A DNA stretch of 64,000 nt from Streptomyces tsukubensis (GCF_003932715.1 NZ_CP020700.1:3556501-3620500), one strand, 5' to 3'; shown: positions 33,113 through 41,769, counted from the first letter of the stretch. Translations and numbers: made by a program. Notes: generated by a model not told the origin, from the sequence alone.

Positions 33113-34087
33113 TCAGAAAGTCGCTTCAATTTCACCGACCTCGGCCCCGCCGCCCAGCAGCGGCGCCCGGCGGATCCGCGCCACCACCGGATCGTCCACG
33201 CCCATCAGCTCCAGCGCCCGCCCCAGCACCGGCCCCAGGGCCCGGGCCGCACCGTCGTCGATCTTGAAGGCGAGGGCCCGGCCGTCGGCGAGGGCGACCG
33301 CCTGCACCGCCTCGGCACCCATCTTCGACAGCGTCCCCGGCACCGCCTGCATCAGCCAGGTGTCGGCCCGGCGGGTGCCCGCCACATATTCGGGGTGCGC
33401 CCGCATCGCGTCCGCGACCCGCCGCCCGGCGGTGCCCGGGTCCGCGAGGACGAGGGAGCGGTAGGAGCGGGCCAGACCGGTCAGGCTGACCGCCATCAGC
33501 GGCGCCCCGCAGCCGTCGGTGCCGACCGCCGCGACCGGCTCGCCCGCGGCCTCCTCCACGGCCTCGCGCACCAGGCGCTGCACCGGGTGGCCGGGGTCGA
33601 GATAGCCCGCCCGGTCCCAGTTGTTGAGCGCGCAGGCCGCCAGCCAGGCGGTGTGCTTGCCGGAACAGTTCATCGTGACCGGCTCGCGGAGCCGTCCGGC
33701 CGCGAGGTACGCCTCCGCCTCGACCGGGTCCAGCGGCAGGTCGGCGGGGGTGCGCAGCTCGTCGGAGGCTATGTCGTACTCGGTCAGCATCTTCCGTACG
33801 AGGTCGAGGTGAAAGCTTTCTCCGGAGTGGCTGGCGGCGGCCAGGGCCAGCCGCTCCCCGGCCAGGTCGAGCCCGGCCCTGAGGGTGGCCACGGCCTGCA
33901 TGGGCTTGCCCGCGGAGCGGGGGAAGACCGGGGCGGTGACATCGCCGATGGCCAGCTCCACGCTGCCGTCGGGGGCCAGGACGACCAGCGAACCGCGGTG
34001 GCGGCCCTCGGTGAACCCCGACCGGACGACCTGCGCGAGGACCGGTGACGCGGTGGCGGGGGTCCGGGGGGTGGGGGTGCTGCTCAT
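33113..34087 (-). CDS. Asparaginase II family protein
   Basis: The 324-aa protein belongs to the L-asparaginase II family (PF06089), distinct from the classic AnsA/AnsB enzymes. Conserved stretches are VFPRSAGKPMQAVATLRAGL, LALAAASHSGESFH, TMNCSGKHTAWLAACAL, and VGTDGCGAPLMAVSLTGLAR. There is no signal peptide. The likely reaction is hydrolysis of asparagine or a related amide, but members are little studied. It lies 54 bases downstream of rsiG on the same strand, so they may share a transcript. Confidence 0.88.
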   Translation of the reverse strand: MSSTPTPRTPATASPVLAQVVRSGFTEGRHRGSLVVLAPDGSVELAIGDVTAPVFPRSAGKPMQAVATLRAGLDLAGERLALAAASHSGESFHLDLVRKMLTEYDIASDELRTPADLPLDPVEAEAYLAAGRLREPVTMNCSGKHTAWLAACALNNWDRAGYLDPGHPVQRLVREAVEEAAGEPVAAVGTDGCGAPLMAVSLTGLARSYRSLVLADPGTAGRRVADAMRAHPEYVAGTRRADTWLMQAVPGTLSKMGAEAVQAVALADGRALAFKIDDGAARALGPVLGRALELMGVDDPVVARIRRAPLLGGGAEVGEIEATF

Positions 34088-34141
34088 CGCGGGGGTGGCC
34101 TTCCGACGGGGTGGTGCCGGCCCGCCGCCGGAAGGATCTCC

Positions 34142-35062
34142 TCAGGTCAGCAGGTCGTCTACTTGTGCTTCACCTTCACGGTACCTGCGGGTGATCTCGG
34201 CGCTGCAATCGTCGGCTGTACGTTGCAACAGTTGCCGCCGCCGGGAGACCCGCTGCTCGTAGCGGACGAGCCGCGCCATCGCCGCGTGCAGCTCGTCATC
34301 AGTACGTGCCTGGAGGTCGGAGAGTTCGACGTCCGCGAGCATGTCGGCGGCGAGACGGCCGTACTTCTCGCTGTGCGGCGGGGCGACCGTCACATGGCGG
34401 GCGGAGCTGCGGTGGGTGGAGGGGGCGTCGGCGAGGATCTCGGAGAGCCGGTCCACGACGGAGGCGGCCACCGGGACCACCGCGGGCGCGGCCGGGGTAC
34501 GGGAGCCGGGCGGGGCCGCGGGGGGCACCGAAGCGGAGCCGGTGGCAGCGGCGGTGGGGGCGGCGGGCCCGGTGACCGCGGGGGCCTCCGCGGCTCCGGT
34601 GCCCCCGGCCCCTGCCGGCTCACGCTCACGTTCCGTCGTTCCCGGCCCTTCCAGCCCCTCCGGCTCTTCAGGCTCTTCCAGCCCTTCCAGCCCTTCAGGC
34701 CCTTCCGGCCCGGCACCGGCCGCTGCGTCCCGGCCCGGCACCGCCCCTGCCCTCGGCCCTGTTCCCGCAAGCGCTGCTGTCACCGCTCCCGGCCCGGACC
34801 GCCGGGCCAGCTCCGCCCGGAGGATGTCGATCCGCCCCTGGAGCAGCCGCCGCACATAGCTCAGATCGGCCTCGTCCTGCTGCGAGCTGCGCCGCAGGGT
34901 CCGCAGCTCCGGCAGGAGCAGCGCGGGCAGCTCGTACCGCGGTGGATCGGGGAAGTGGTCGGCCGCCCGGCACTCCCGGCCGCCCTCGCGCTGCTGGGGT
35001 GGGCGGGCGGTGGCGGGGCCGGCGGGGTCGGCCGTCGTGTGCCCGGTGCCCGAAGTACTCAT
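34142..35062 (-). CDS. rsiG: Anti-sigma factor RsiG (c-di-GMP binding)
   Basis: RsiG binds the sporulation sigma factor WhiG and holds it inactive in complex with a c-di-GMP dimer. The family is defined by two E-x3-S-x2-R-x3-Q-x3-D motifs on antiparallel helices. Both are present: E64/S68/R71/Q75/D79 and E269/S273/R276/Q280/D284. The two helices lie at about 43-88 and 236-300. Between them is a disordered linker of about 145 residues rich in Ala, Pro, Gly and Glu, with triplet repeats (118-140). The linker looks expanded for this family. Direct neighbours are asparaginase II downstream and dtd divergently upstream. Confidence 0.92.
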   Translation of the reverse strand: MSTSGTGHTTADPAGPATARPPQQREGGRECRAADHFPDPPRYELPALLLPELRTLRRSSQQDEADLSYVRRLLQGRIDILRAELARRSGPGAVTAALAGTGPRAGAVPGRDAAAGAGPEGPEGLEGLEEPEEPEGLEGPGTTEREREPAGAGGTGAAEAPAVTGPAAPTAAATGSASVPPAAPPGSRTPAAPAVVPVAASVVDRLSEILADAPSTHRSSARHVTVAPPHSEKYGRLAADMLADVELSDLQARTDDELHAAMARLVRYEQRVSRRRQLLQRTADDCSAEITRRYREGEAQVDDLLT

Positions 35063-35217
35063 GTCCTACCGTCCGTCCCCTTGACCGGCGCGGAGCTCTC
35101 CCCCGGGCCCCGAATCCGGGTACGGGCCGGGACCGCGCCGCCTTCGTGCATCGTGCCATTGGGGAACCGTTCCACGCAGGCGCTCTGCACCCGTTCAGCC
35201 CCGATAGGTTGGGCTGT

Positions 35218-35655
35218 ATGCGTGCAGTGGTACAGCGGGTCGACGGCGCGAGCGTCGACGTGACGGACGAGTCGGGCACCCGTACGGTCGGGGAGATCAC
35301 CGGGGAGGGGCTCTGCGTTCTGGTGGGGGTCACCCATGAGGACACCGCGGAACAGGCGGAGCGGCTGGCCCGCAAGCTCTGGTCGCTGCGGATCCTGGAG
35401 GACGAGAAGTCGTGCTCCGACGTGAACGCCCCGCTGCTGGTGATCTCCCAGTTCACCCTCTACGGCGACGCCCGCAAGGGGCGCCGCCCCACCTGGAACG
35501 CGGCGGCCCCCGGCCCGGTCGCCGAACCCCTCGTCGACGAGGTGGTGGCGCGGCTGCGGGCGCTGGGGGCGCGGGTGGAGACGGGCAGGTTCGGCGCGAG
35601 CATGCGGGTGTCGCTGACGAACCAGGGCCCGTTCACGGTGCTGCTGGAGGTCTGA
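35218..35655 (+). CDS. dtd: D-aminoacyl-tRNA deacylase Dtd
   Basis: The 145-aa enzyme removes D-amino acids (and glycine mischarged on tRNA-Ala) from tRNAs. Characteristic motifs are the N-terminus [13 protein letters not shown], the catalytic [15 protein letters not shown], and the C-terminal cross-subunit Gly-Pro loop TNQGPFTV. The start is ATG 35218. It converges with ygfZ, and a hairpin spans both stop codons. Cytoplasmic, dimeric by family. Confidence 0.93.
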   Translation: MRAVVQRVDGASVDVTDESGTRTVGEITGEGLCVLVGVTHEDTAEQAERLARKLWSLRILEDEKSCSDVNAPLLVISQFTLYGDARKGRRPTWNAAAPGPVAEPLVDEVVARLRALGARVETGRFGASMRVSLTNQGPFTVLLEV

Positions 35656-35683
35656 GCCGTAGTCGTAGCCGCGGCTACGGCTC
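35654..35683. terminator. Bidirectional hairpin shared by dtd and ygfZ
   Basis: Arms gagccgtag (35654-35662) and ctacggctc (35675-35683) form an exact nine-base stem. It overlaps the dtd TGA (35653-35655) and contains the ygfZ TAG (35675-35677), so one structure probably ends both convergent transcripts. Confidence 0.65.
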
Positions 35684-36679
35684 GACGACCGTCTCCTGGG
35701 CCGCTGCCGTGTTCCCCGCCAGCAGTTCGGCATCCACCGGAACGTTCCGCTTGACCAGTGCCAGCGCGATCGGCCCCAGCTCGTAGTGCCGGGCGGATGT
35801 GGTGACGAAGCCGAGCTGCCGTCCGCCGTCGCCGTCCTTCGCCAGCGTGAGCGGGGTGCCGGGGCCCGGCAGATGCACCTCGCTGCCGTCGAGGTGGAGG
35901 AAGACCAGCCGCCGTGGCGGCTTGCCCAGGTTCTGCACCCGGGCGACGGTCTCCTGGCCCCGGTAGCAGCCCTTCTGCAGATGGACGGCCGTGCCGATCA
36001 GGCCCAGCTCGTGGGGGATGGTCCGGTGGTCGGTCTCGAAACCGACGCGGGGGCGGTGGGCCTCGACGCGCAGCGCTTCGTACGCCAGCATTCCGGCGAG
36101 CGGCCCGTGCTCGGTCGCGTACGCCTCCAGATCGGCGCGGGGCAGGAACAGATCGCGGCCGTACGGGGTCTCCCGGACGACGACGACGCCGTCCGGCGCG
36201 GGCGCGAGGGAACCGGCGGGGAGGTGCACCAGCGCGATGTCACCGGTCCGGTCGGCCACCTCGACCCGGTAGAAGAACTTCATCGACTCCAGGTAGTCGA
36301 TCAGTGCGCCCTGGGTGCCGGGCTCGACATGGACCCAGACGGTCTCCCCGTCGTCGACGAGGGACAGACCGTATTCGATATGTCCGTTCGCGGAGAGGAT
36401 CAGTGCCTCGGTGGCCTGCCCGGGCGGCAGGTCGGTGACGTGCTGGGTGATCAGCAGATGCAGCCAGGCCAGCCGGTCGGAGCCGGTGACGGTGATCACC
36501 CCGCGGTGGGAGAGGTCGACCAGGCCGGTTCCGTCGGCGAGGGCGGCCTGCTCGCGGAAGATATCGCCGTAGTGGGCGGCCACGCCTTCGTCGACCCCTT
36601 CCGCGGGGACGGCACCGGGGCGGGACAGCAGGGGGCTGCGGGGAACCTTCGGGGTCTTCACTTCGGTCGCATCGGCCAT
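35675..36679 (-). CDS. ygfZ: Folate-binding YgfZ-type protein
   Basis: The 334-aa protein is related to the glycine-cleavage T-protein and acts in folate-dependent repair or assembly of Fe-S enzymes, including the tRNA methylthiolase MiaB. The family signature K-x-C-Y-x-G-Q-E is present as KGCYRGQETVAR near residue 240. N-terminal GCV_T-like folds (DLSHRGVITVTGSDRLAWLH) follow a 40-residue leader. It lies nine bases downstream of the nur-type gene and is probably cotranscribed. Confidence 0.9.
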   Translation of the reverse strand: MADATEVKTPKVPRSPLLSRPGAVPAEGVDEGVAAHYGDIFREQAALADGTGLVDLSHRGVITVTGSDRLAWLHLLITQHVTDLPPGQATEALILSANGHIEYGLSLVDDGETVWVHVEPGTQGALIDYLESMKFFYRVEVADRTGDIALVHLPAGSLAPAPDGVVVVRETPYGRDLFLPRADLEAYATEHGPLAGMLAYEALRVEAHRPRVGFETDHRTIPHELGLIGTAVHLQKGCYRGQETVARVQNLGKPPRRLVFLHLDGSEVHLPGPGTPLTLAKDGDGGRQLGFVTTSARHYELGPIALALVKRNVPVDAELLAGNTAAAQETVVEP

Positions 36680-36688
36680 GGGAAAAGC

Positions 36689-37150
36689 CTACGACTCGGC
36701 CGGGGAACCCTGACCGGCCGTGGCGTCCCCGGGCTCGGCCGCGCAGCTCCCGCAGCGGCCGAAGATCGCGAAGTGCTTCATATCGGTGTCGAAACCGAAG
36801 GTCTGCCGGAGCGTCTCGGTGAATTCGGCGGCGATCCCGACGTCGGCCTCGATGACGCAGGAGCAGTCCCGGCAGACCAGATGGAGATGGTGGTGCCGGT
36901 CGGCGAGATGGTAGGTCGGGGCGCCGTGGCCGAGATGGGCGTGGGAGACCAGCCCCAGCTCCTCCAGCAGCTCCAGCGTCCGGTAGACGGTGGAGATGTT
37001 CACCCCGGACGCCGTCTTGCGCACCTCGCACAGGATGTCGTCCGGAGTGGCGTGCTCCAGGGTGTCGACGGCCTCCAGCACGAGCTGCCGCTGCGGGGTC
37101 AGCCGGTAGCCGCGCTTGCGCAGGTCGCTCTGCCAGTCGGTGGTCACCAC
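36689..37150 (-). CDS. nur: Fur-family regulator, probably nickel-responsive Nur
   Basis: The 153-aa protein has the Fur winged helix (about 1-85: YRLTPQRQLVLEAVDTLEHA and VNISTVYRTLELLEELGLVS), a metal-binding dimerisation domain with HHHLHLVC, and two structural zinc pairs, CRDC and CGSC. Assignment to Nur rather than Fur or Zur rests on location: next to ygfZ and the FABP-like gene, as I recall for Nur in S. coelicolor. Nur represses nickel uptake genes and iron superoxide dismutase when nickel is present. The family call is solid; the exact subtype is inference. Confidence 0.85.
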   Translation of the reverse strand: MVTTDWQSDLRKRGYRLTPQRQLVLEAVDTLEHATPDDILCEVRKTASGVNISTVYRTLELLEELGLVSHAHLGHGAPTYHLADRHHHLHLVCRDCSCVIEADVGIAAEFTETLRQTFGFDTDMKHFAIFGRCGSCAAEPGDATAGQGSPAES

Positions 37151-37207
37151 GCTCCCAGTGTAGGGAGTGCCGGACCGAATGACGGGGGGCCTGCGTAAGG
37201 CGCCGGC

Positions 37208-37780
37208 CTACTTGAAGAAGGCGATGCCGTCGTCGGGGAGGTCGCCCAGGTCCTTCGCCCATTCGGCGACTTCCTCGGGCGTGACCGTCTTCTTGAGATG
37301 CGCCGACATGTACGGCCGCAGGGGGACCTCGGGGGTGGCCTTCTCGCCCACCCACATCAGATCGCCCTTCACATAGCCGTAGAGCCGCTTGCCGCCGCTG
37401 TACGGGCCGGAGGCCGCGGTGCGGGCGACGGCGTCGGTCACCAGGTCGATCTGCGGCTTCTTGTCGGCCAGCTCGCCGTACCAGATCTCGACGATGCCCT
37501 GGTCACGGACCATGACGACCTCGACCTTGCGGTCCTTGTCGATCCGCCAGTAGCCGTGCTCGCTCTCCAGGGGGCGGACCTTGTTGCCCTCGGCGTCGAG
37601 GACCCAGGTGTGCGACGCGTACTCGACGACGTCACGGCCGTCGTGGGAGAAGGTGACGGACTGGCCGAAGTTGCACTTCTCGGAACCCGGGAAGTCGGAG
37701 ACGCCCGCGCCCTCCCAGGTGCCGAGGAGGAAGGCCAGGGGGACGAGGTCCGGGTGGAGGTCGGACGGGATCTCGATCAT
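37208..37780 (-). CDS. FABP/nitrobindin-like heme-binding protein
   Basis: The 190-aa beta-barrel protein belongs to the THAP4/nitrobindin group (DUF1794). The defining GTWEGAG loop is at residues 20-26. The proximal heme His of nitrobindins corresponds to the H in PYMSAHLKKT towards the C-terminus. Actinobacterial members bind ferric heme and scavenge or isomerise peroxynitrite. The gene precedes the nur-type gene by 57 bases on the same strand. Start ATG 37780. Confidence 0.87.
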   Translation of the reverse strand: MIEIPSDLHPDLVPLAFLLGTWEGAGVSDFPGSEKCNFGQSVTFSHDGRDVVEYASHTWVLDAEGNKVRPLESEHGYWRIDKDRKVEVVMVRDQGIVEIWYGELADKKPQIDLVTDAVARTAASGPYSGGKRLYGYVKGDLMWVGEKATPEVPLRPYMSAHLKKTVTPEEVAEWAKDLGDLPDDGIAFFK

Positions 37781-37829
37781 GAGCTGATTTCCGTGGTGGG
37801 AGCGGGGATTCCGGACGGGCGGGGGATGG

Positions 37830-37931
37830 TCAGCGCTGGCCCTGGTACAGCTTCTTCACGGCCAGTACGGCGAAGGCGGTGACGCCGATGCAGACCAGGA
37901 CCAGAAGGGCCTCGAAGAATGCCTCAAGCAC
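37830..37931 (-). CDS. 33-aa single-pass membrane protein
   Basis: A short frame starts at GTG 37931 with a good RBS (aaggag, six bases upstream) and ends at 37830. The product begins VLEAFFEALLVLVCIGVTAF and ends VKKLYQGQR: one hydrophobic helix with a basic C-terminal end. Third-position G/C bias and the strong RBS support translation. It lies 49 bases upstream of the nitrobindin-like gene in the same direction. I recognise no named family. Confidence 0.7.
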   Translation of the reverse strand: MLEAFFEALLVLVCIGVTAFAVLAVKKLYQGQR

Positions 37932-38077
37932 GGAGTGCTCCTTGTTCAGGTGCGAAGGAAACAGCGGACCTACCGGGCCCCAGCCTAATGGGTGGGGCCC
38001 GGACGGACCGCCGGGGGCCGCCGGGGCGTGCCGGGGGCGGGGCCGCGCCGCGGCCCGCCCGGGTGGGCGGTTCCCGG

Positions 38078-38881
38078 TCAGCTCAGGAGCTGGCTCTGGA
38101 GCACCGTGGTCTGGTGGAAGGGGACGGTGGCCGTCCCGCCATTCCGCTTCTGAATGATCACAGCCAGGGTGTCGCCTGAGAGGACGTAACCCTGGCGGCT
38201 CGGGTAGGGACCGTCACCGCTCTCCGTCTCGCGGTAGAGATAGGAGTAGACGGAGGACCTGGCCGTGCCGTGCCAGTCCTGGTCCACCTGGAAGCGCGTC
38301 GTACCGTCCAGGGTCACATCGGGCGAGTTGTCGCCGGTGGCATCAAGGGTCACCGAACTGAAATCGTCCGCGGCCTCGGCCGAGCCGAAGCGCAGCAGAT
38401 AGACCCGGGACTCCGTACCGTCCGGCATGCTCCAGCCGCGGGCAGCGACATGCCGGAGCCCCTGATCGGCGAGGCCGAGTTCGATATCGGCCCGCTCTTC
38501 CTCCACATACTCGGACGCGAAGCGTTGCGGCGTGGTCCAGCCACCGGACAGCTTCGGGTCCTGCCGGGCGCCCTTAGGCGCGGGCAGCAGCAGTTTCCGC
38601 AGGTCGGCGTGGTGGATCCCGTCCTCGTTCTGTTTGCTGAAGGGTCGCGGGGTGCCCTCCGGGAGCGCGGGCAGCGAGAGTCCCGGGTACTCCCAGCGCC
38701 CGTCGCTCTCGGTGGCAAGGCCGGGGAGTTCGCCGCGGTCCAGTGAGGTGATGCCGGACGCGGTCCCGGCCCCCAGCCCCAGACAGAGGACCGTGGCGGC
38801 GCTCCAGCGCCCGACGGCGCGCAGCACCCGGCGGTCGCGCGGGGGTGCGGGCTGTGGATCGTGCGGCTGCGGCTCGGTCAT
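38078..38881 (-). CDS. Membrane-anchored protein, third gene of a paralogous operon
   Basis: The 267-aa protein has a short cytoplasmic N-terminus, one membrane segment (about 29-46) and an extracytoplasmic domain. It shares a layout with the two genes upstream: a motif of the form DLRKLLLPAPKGARQ about 60 residues after the membrane, then a DUF-like alpha/beta domain with YLLRFGSAEAADDF. The start ATG 38881 overlaps the previous gene's TGA by four bases (ATGA). Function unknown. The shared motif and repeated overlap imply that the three proteins act together. Confidence 0.75.
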   Translation of the reverse strand: MTEPQPHDPQPAPPRDRRVLRAVGRWSAATVLCLGLGAGTASGITSLDRGELPGLATESDGRWEYPGLSLPALPEGTPRPFSKQNEDGIHHADLRKLLLPAPKGARQDPKLSGGWTTPQRFASEYVEEERADIELGLADQGLRHVAARGWSMPDGTESRVYLLRFGSAEAADDFSSVTLDATGDNSPDVTLDGTTRFQVDQDWHGTARSSVYSYLYRETESGDGPYPSRQGYVLSGDTLAVIIQKRNGGTATVPFHQTTVLQSQLLS

Positions 38882-39627
38882 ACGTACTCCCCCGGGGATG
38901 CGATGTGGTCCAGTTGCTTCTTGACGAACTCGGCCACGACCGAGGGGTAAAGGGTCCAGTGACCACTGAACTCCACGGAGACGACGGTGTCGGCGCGGTA
39001 GGCGTGGCAGACGAAAACGGTCAGATCGCTGCCCTCCTGCGGACCGCCGGGGGCGCCCTTGAAGCACGAGACATTCCGGTGGCCCTCGACCACCGGCCCC
39101 TTTTCCAGCTCGACGATCTTCAGCAGGCCGGTCTGCAGCGCGTACAGGGTCCGGGCGCCCTTCCCGTCCTTCAACCGGACGATCTGCACCTTGGCAACGT
39201 CTTGGCCGACCTCCCTCCGCACGTAGGTGCGCCAGACCATGCCTTGAAGCCCCATGCGGTCCACCGCCGTCTCGAACTGCCGACGCCCGGTAACCGTCAA
39301 CCCTTGTTGCTGCTGCTTCATCAGGCGGACGGTGCCTCGGGCGTCGAGTTCGCCGTCGTTGTCGTCGAACGGCACCGGTTCGGGGCCCAGGCGATGGGTC
39401 TCGGGCACGGGGAGCAGCATTCTCCGCAGCGGGGTGTCGGTCCGCCCTCGGTCGAGGTCCCCCGCCGGGTCGTCGGTCAGTTCGGCGGGCAGGCCCTCGG
39501 CCCAGAGGTCGGTCTCCACCGTGCGGTCGGCACCTTCAGCGCTGACCGCGCTGTAGGTCACCGAACCGGCGACCGCCAGCAACGCCACCGCCGCGGACAG
39601 TGCGATCCTTATCGCTGCGCGTGTCAC
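38878..39627 (-). CDS. Membrane-anchored protein, second gene of a paralogous operon
   Basis: The 249-aa protein has an N-terminal signal anchor (about 5-28: IRIALSAAVALLAVAGSVTY) and an exported domain. It carries PLRRMLLPVPETHRLGP, which aligns with the LRKLL motif of its neighbours, then a domain with YALQTGLLKIVELE and two cysteines (SCFKGAP and FVCHAY) that could form a disulfide. ATG 39627 overlaps the stop of the first gene. No family recognised. Confidence 0.75.
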   Translation of the reverse strand: MTRAAIRIALSAAVALLAVAGSVTYSAVSAEGADRTVETDLWAEGLPAELTDDPAGDLDRGRTDTPLRRMLLPVPETHRLGPEPVPFDDNDGELDARGTVRLMKQQQQGLTVTGRRQFETAVDRMGLQGMVWRTYVRREVGQDVAKVQIVRLKDGKGARTLYALQTGLLKIVELEKGPVVEGHRNVSCFKGAPGGPQEGSDLTVFVCHAYRADTVVSVEFSGHWTLYPSVVAEFVKKQLDHIASPGEYV

Positions 39628-40466
39628 AGTCGCTCCAACTGACGCTCGGCCAGCATCCGGATGTCCCTCTTGCTGATGGGTGAGGTGTCCCAGATGCTGA
39701 GGTCGGCAACGATGTCACCGCGCTGAACAACCGCCCGCGCCTCGTACACCGGCTTGTATCCGGGCTCACGCACCGGCTTGAGGAGGTAGTAGCGACCGTT
39801 GCCGCTGCCCGCAAGAGCATCGCCGCTCAGCCCCTGGTCATCCTGTTCCACCCCCACCAGATACGCCTTTACGTCGTCGGCGATCTCCGTAGCACCGCGG
39901 GAGCTGCGGAACTGGAGGAGGTGGATGTCGTAGGCACGGTCACCTTTCTCCCAGGAGGCGGCCGCGATCCGGCGCACTTCCTTCTGGAGCACGCTGAAGA
40001 ACAGGGAACCGGCTTCTTCGTACTGATCGGCGTAGAACGCGATGTCTGCCCAGTTGTCGTCGTGCCAGTCCGCAGGCACGTTCCTGGCACCCGCGGGCCT
40101 GGCCACCAGCAGCTTGCGCAGATCGCCGTTGGTCCGGACCCCGCGGTCCTCGGCCGCGGAGAGCGCGGGCGGGCGTTCCCCGGCGGGCAGTGGCTTCGCC
40201 GGGTACGCCAGCCCCGCCTGGCTGAGCGCGGGCAGCGGCTCGGGCTCGCGCCCGGCTTGGACGCCGTAGCCGACGGCGGTGCCCGCGCTGATGCCGACCA
40301 CCGCGGCGACGGCGAGGAGCAGCGCGGTCGCGCCACGGGGCCGTACCCGGGCGGGCGCATCGGGCACCACCAGCTCCGGCACATCCGGTACATCCGGCGC
40401 ATCGGGTGCGGACGGCTCCGGCGCGGCGGGTGCCGGCCGCCCGTCGTCCATGGGCTGTTTCTTCAA
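39624..40466 (-). CDS. Membrane-anchored protein, first gene of a paralogous operon
   Basis: The 280-aa protein begins with a Pro/Asp/Val-rich cytoplasmic segment (1-44), has one membrane helix (about 46-68), and an extracytoplasmic domain with NGDLRKLLVARPAGARNVPA and a C-terminal alpha/beta part (IHLLQFRSSRGATEIADDVK). Its stop overlaps the start of the second gene. The three products share topology and the LRKLL motif but are otherwise diverged. Function unknown. Confidence 0.75.
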   Translation of the reverse strand: MKKQPMDDGRPAPAAPEPSAPDAPDVPDVPELVVPDAPARVRPRGATALLLAVAAVVGISAGTAVGYGVQAGREPEPLPALSQAGLAYPAKPLPAGERPPALSAAEDRGVRTNGDLRKLLVARPAGARNVPADWHDDNWADIAFYADQYEEAGSLFFSVLQKEVRRIAAASWEKGDRAYDIHLLQFRSSRGATEIADDVKAYLVGVEQDDQGLSGDALAGSGNGRYYLLKPVREPGYKPVYEARAVVQRGDIVADLSIWDTSPISKRDIRMLAERQLERL

Positions 40467-40575
40467 GGTGAGGGTCCCCCTGAGACCTGAATCGTGACGC
40501 GGTGTGCGTTGTCACGTGTAAGCCAGACAGATAGCCGGGAGGGGGAGTTGTCCGCATCCGGATTACAGTTCGGCC

Positions 40576-40938
40576 ATGGCCAAGAAGCTCGTGATCAAGG
40601 TGACCGCCGGGGCCGATGCGCCCGAGCGGTGTTCGCAGGCGTTCACCGTCGCCTCCGTAGCCGCCGCCAGTGGGGTCGAGGTGTCCCTCTGGCTGACCGG
40701 CGAGTCCTCGTGGTTCGCGCTGCCCGGACGGGCCGCCGAGTTCGAGCTGCCGCACGCCGCGCCGCTGCCCGATCTGATCGACGCCGTACTGGCGACCGGC
40801 AGCATCACCCTCTGCACCCAGTGCGCGGCCCGGCGTGACATCACCTCGGACGATGTGCTCGCGGGCGTACGGATCGCGGGGGCGCAGGTCTTCGTGCAGG
40901 AGGCGATGGGGGACGGCGTCCAGGCGCTCGTCTACTGA
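40576..40938 (+). CDS. DsrE-family protein
   Basis: The 120-aa protein has the DsrE/DsrF-like fold: KLVIKVTAGADAPERCSQAF at the start, GVEVSLWLTGESSW in strand 2, and CTQCAARRDI near the position where sulfur-relay members have a reactive Cys. A sulfur-transfer role would fit the sulfurtransferase gene 1 kb downstream, but the genes are on opposite strands. Start ATG 40576, after gccatgg context with a weak RBS. Confidence 0.82.
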   Translation: MAKKLVIKVTAGADAPERCSQAFTVASVAAASGVEVSLWLTGESSWFALPGRAAEFELPHAAPLPDLIDAVLATGSITLCTQCAARRDITSDDVLAGVRIAGAQVFVQEAMGDGVQALVY

Positions 40939-40964
40939 CGGAGCCCGTACAACGCCATGTCACG

Positions 40965-41291
40965 TCACTGGTCGCCGGAGCGGTCCGGACGGTCGTCGGA
41001 GCGGTCGTCCGGGTTGTTCGGACGGTCCGGCCGGCGCGGGCGGCGTTTGCCGTCGAGTTCGTCCCACCATGCGTCGGACTCCGGATCGCCGGTCGGATCG
41101 TCCCACCAGCGGTCGTCCGGGCCGCGCCGGTTGGCGACCATCGCGGCGATCGGCGGGATGACCATGGCGACCACGCACATCGCGACGGCGGCCGGCACGG
41201 ACCAGAGGCGTACGAACGCCCAGGCGGATACGAAGAGAACGAGGCATCCGCTCATCATCAGGAAATAGGCACGTCGCCGCCGTGCATACAT
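40965..41291 (-). CDS. DUF3099 family membrane protein
   Basis: The 108-aa protein has two membrane segments (about 8-28 and 32-52), followed by the conserved sequence VANRRGPDDRWWDDPTGD and a charged, repeat-like tail of Arg, Asp and Pro. This matches DUF3099 (PF11298), an actinobacterial family of unknown function. It converges with the DsrE gene. Confidence 0.83.
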   Translation of the reverse strand: MYARRRRAYFLMMSGCLVLFVSAWAFVRLWSVPAAVAMCVVAMVIPPIAAMVANRRGPDDRWWDDPTGDPESDAWWDELDGKRRPRRPDRPNNPDDRSDDRPDRSGDQ

Positions 41292-41339
41292 AAGTCCAGG
41301 GTACGGCGGGGGCGCGCCCGGCGCCCCGGGTGCGGACGA

Positions 41340-41395
41340 CCGGAGGGCCGCACCCCGGACCAGTGGCGTCCAACCCCCGGGGTGCGGCCCTCCGG
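41340..41395 (-). terminator. Strong 19-base-stem terminator after DUF1416
   Basis: Exact 19-base arms, ccggagggccgcaccccgg (41340-41358) and ccggggtgcggccctccgg (41377-41395), enclose an 18-base loop. It lies downstream of the sulfurtransferase/DUF1416 genes on the minus strand and should isolate them from the DUF3099 gene. Confidence 0.75.
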
Positions 41396-41481
41396 CCCGC
41401 TGTGTTTCCGTACGCGCCGGTTCGTCCCGGCCGTACGGAAGGCGGCACGCGGCCCTACCGCGTACCGCCCGTCCGCTCGGC

Positions 41482-41769
41482 TCAGACCGCGATCGCGACC
41501 TCGGCGAGCCCGCCCTGCTGGGCGACGACCGTACGGTCCGCGGTGCCGCCGGGCACCAGGGCCCGCAGGGTCCACGTGCCCTCGGCCGCGTAGAACCGGA
41601 ACTGACCGGTGGCCGAGGTGGGCACCTCGGCGGTGAACTCGCCGGTCGAGTCCAGCAGCCGGACGTAGCCGGTCACGGGCTCGCCGTCACGGGTCACCTG
41701 GCCCTGGATGGTGGTCTCGCCGGGCTTGATCGTCGAGGCGTCGGGCCCTCCGGCCTTCGCTCCACACAT
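41482..41769 (-). CDS. DUF1416 domain protein
   Basis: The 95-aa protein is a small beta-sandwich: TTIQGQVTRDGEPVTGYVRL, FTAEVPTSATGQFRFYAAEG and TWTLRALVPGG are typical of DUF1416 (PF07210). It starts MCGAKAGG, with an N-terminal Cys shared by family members I remember. The gene always seems to follow the thiosulfate sulfurtransferase gene; the gap here is 50 bases. A role as sulfur carrier or accessory protein is inference. Confidence 0.87.
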   Translation of the reverse strand: MCGAKAGGPDASTIKPGETTIQGQVTRDGEPVTGYVRLLDSTGEFTAEVPTSATGQFRFYAAEGTWTLRALVPGGTADRTVVAQQGGLAEVAIAV

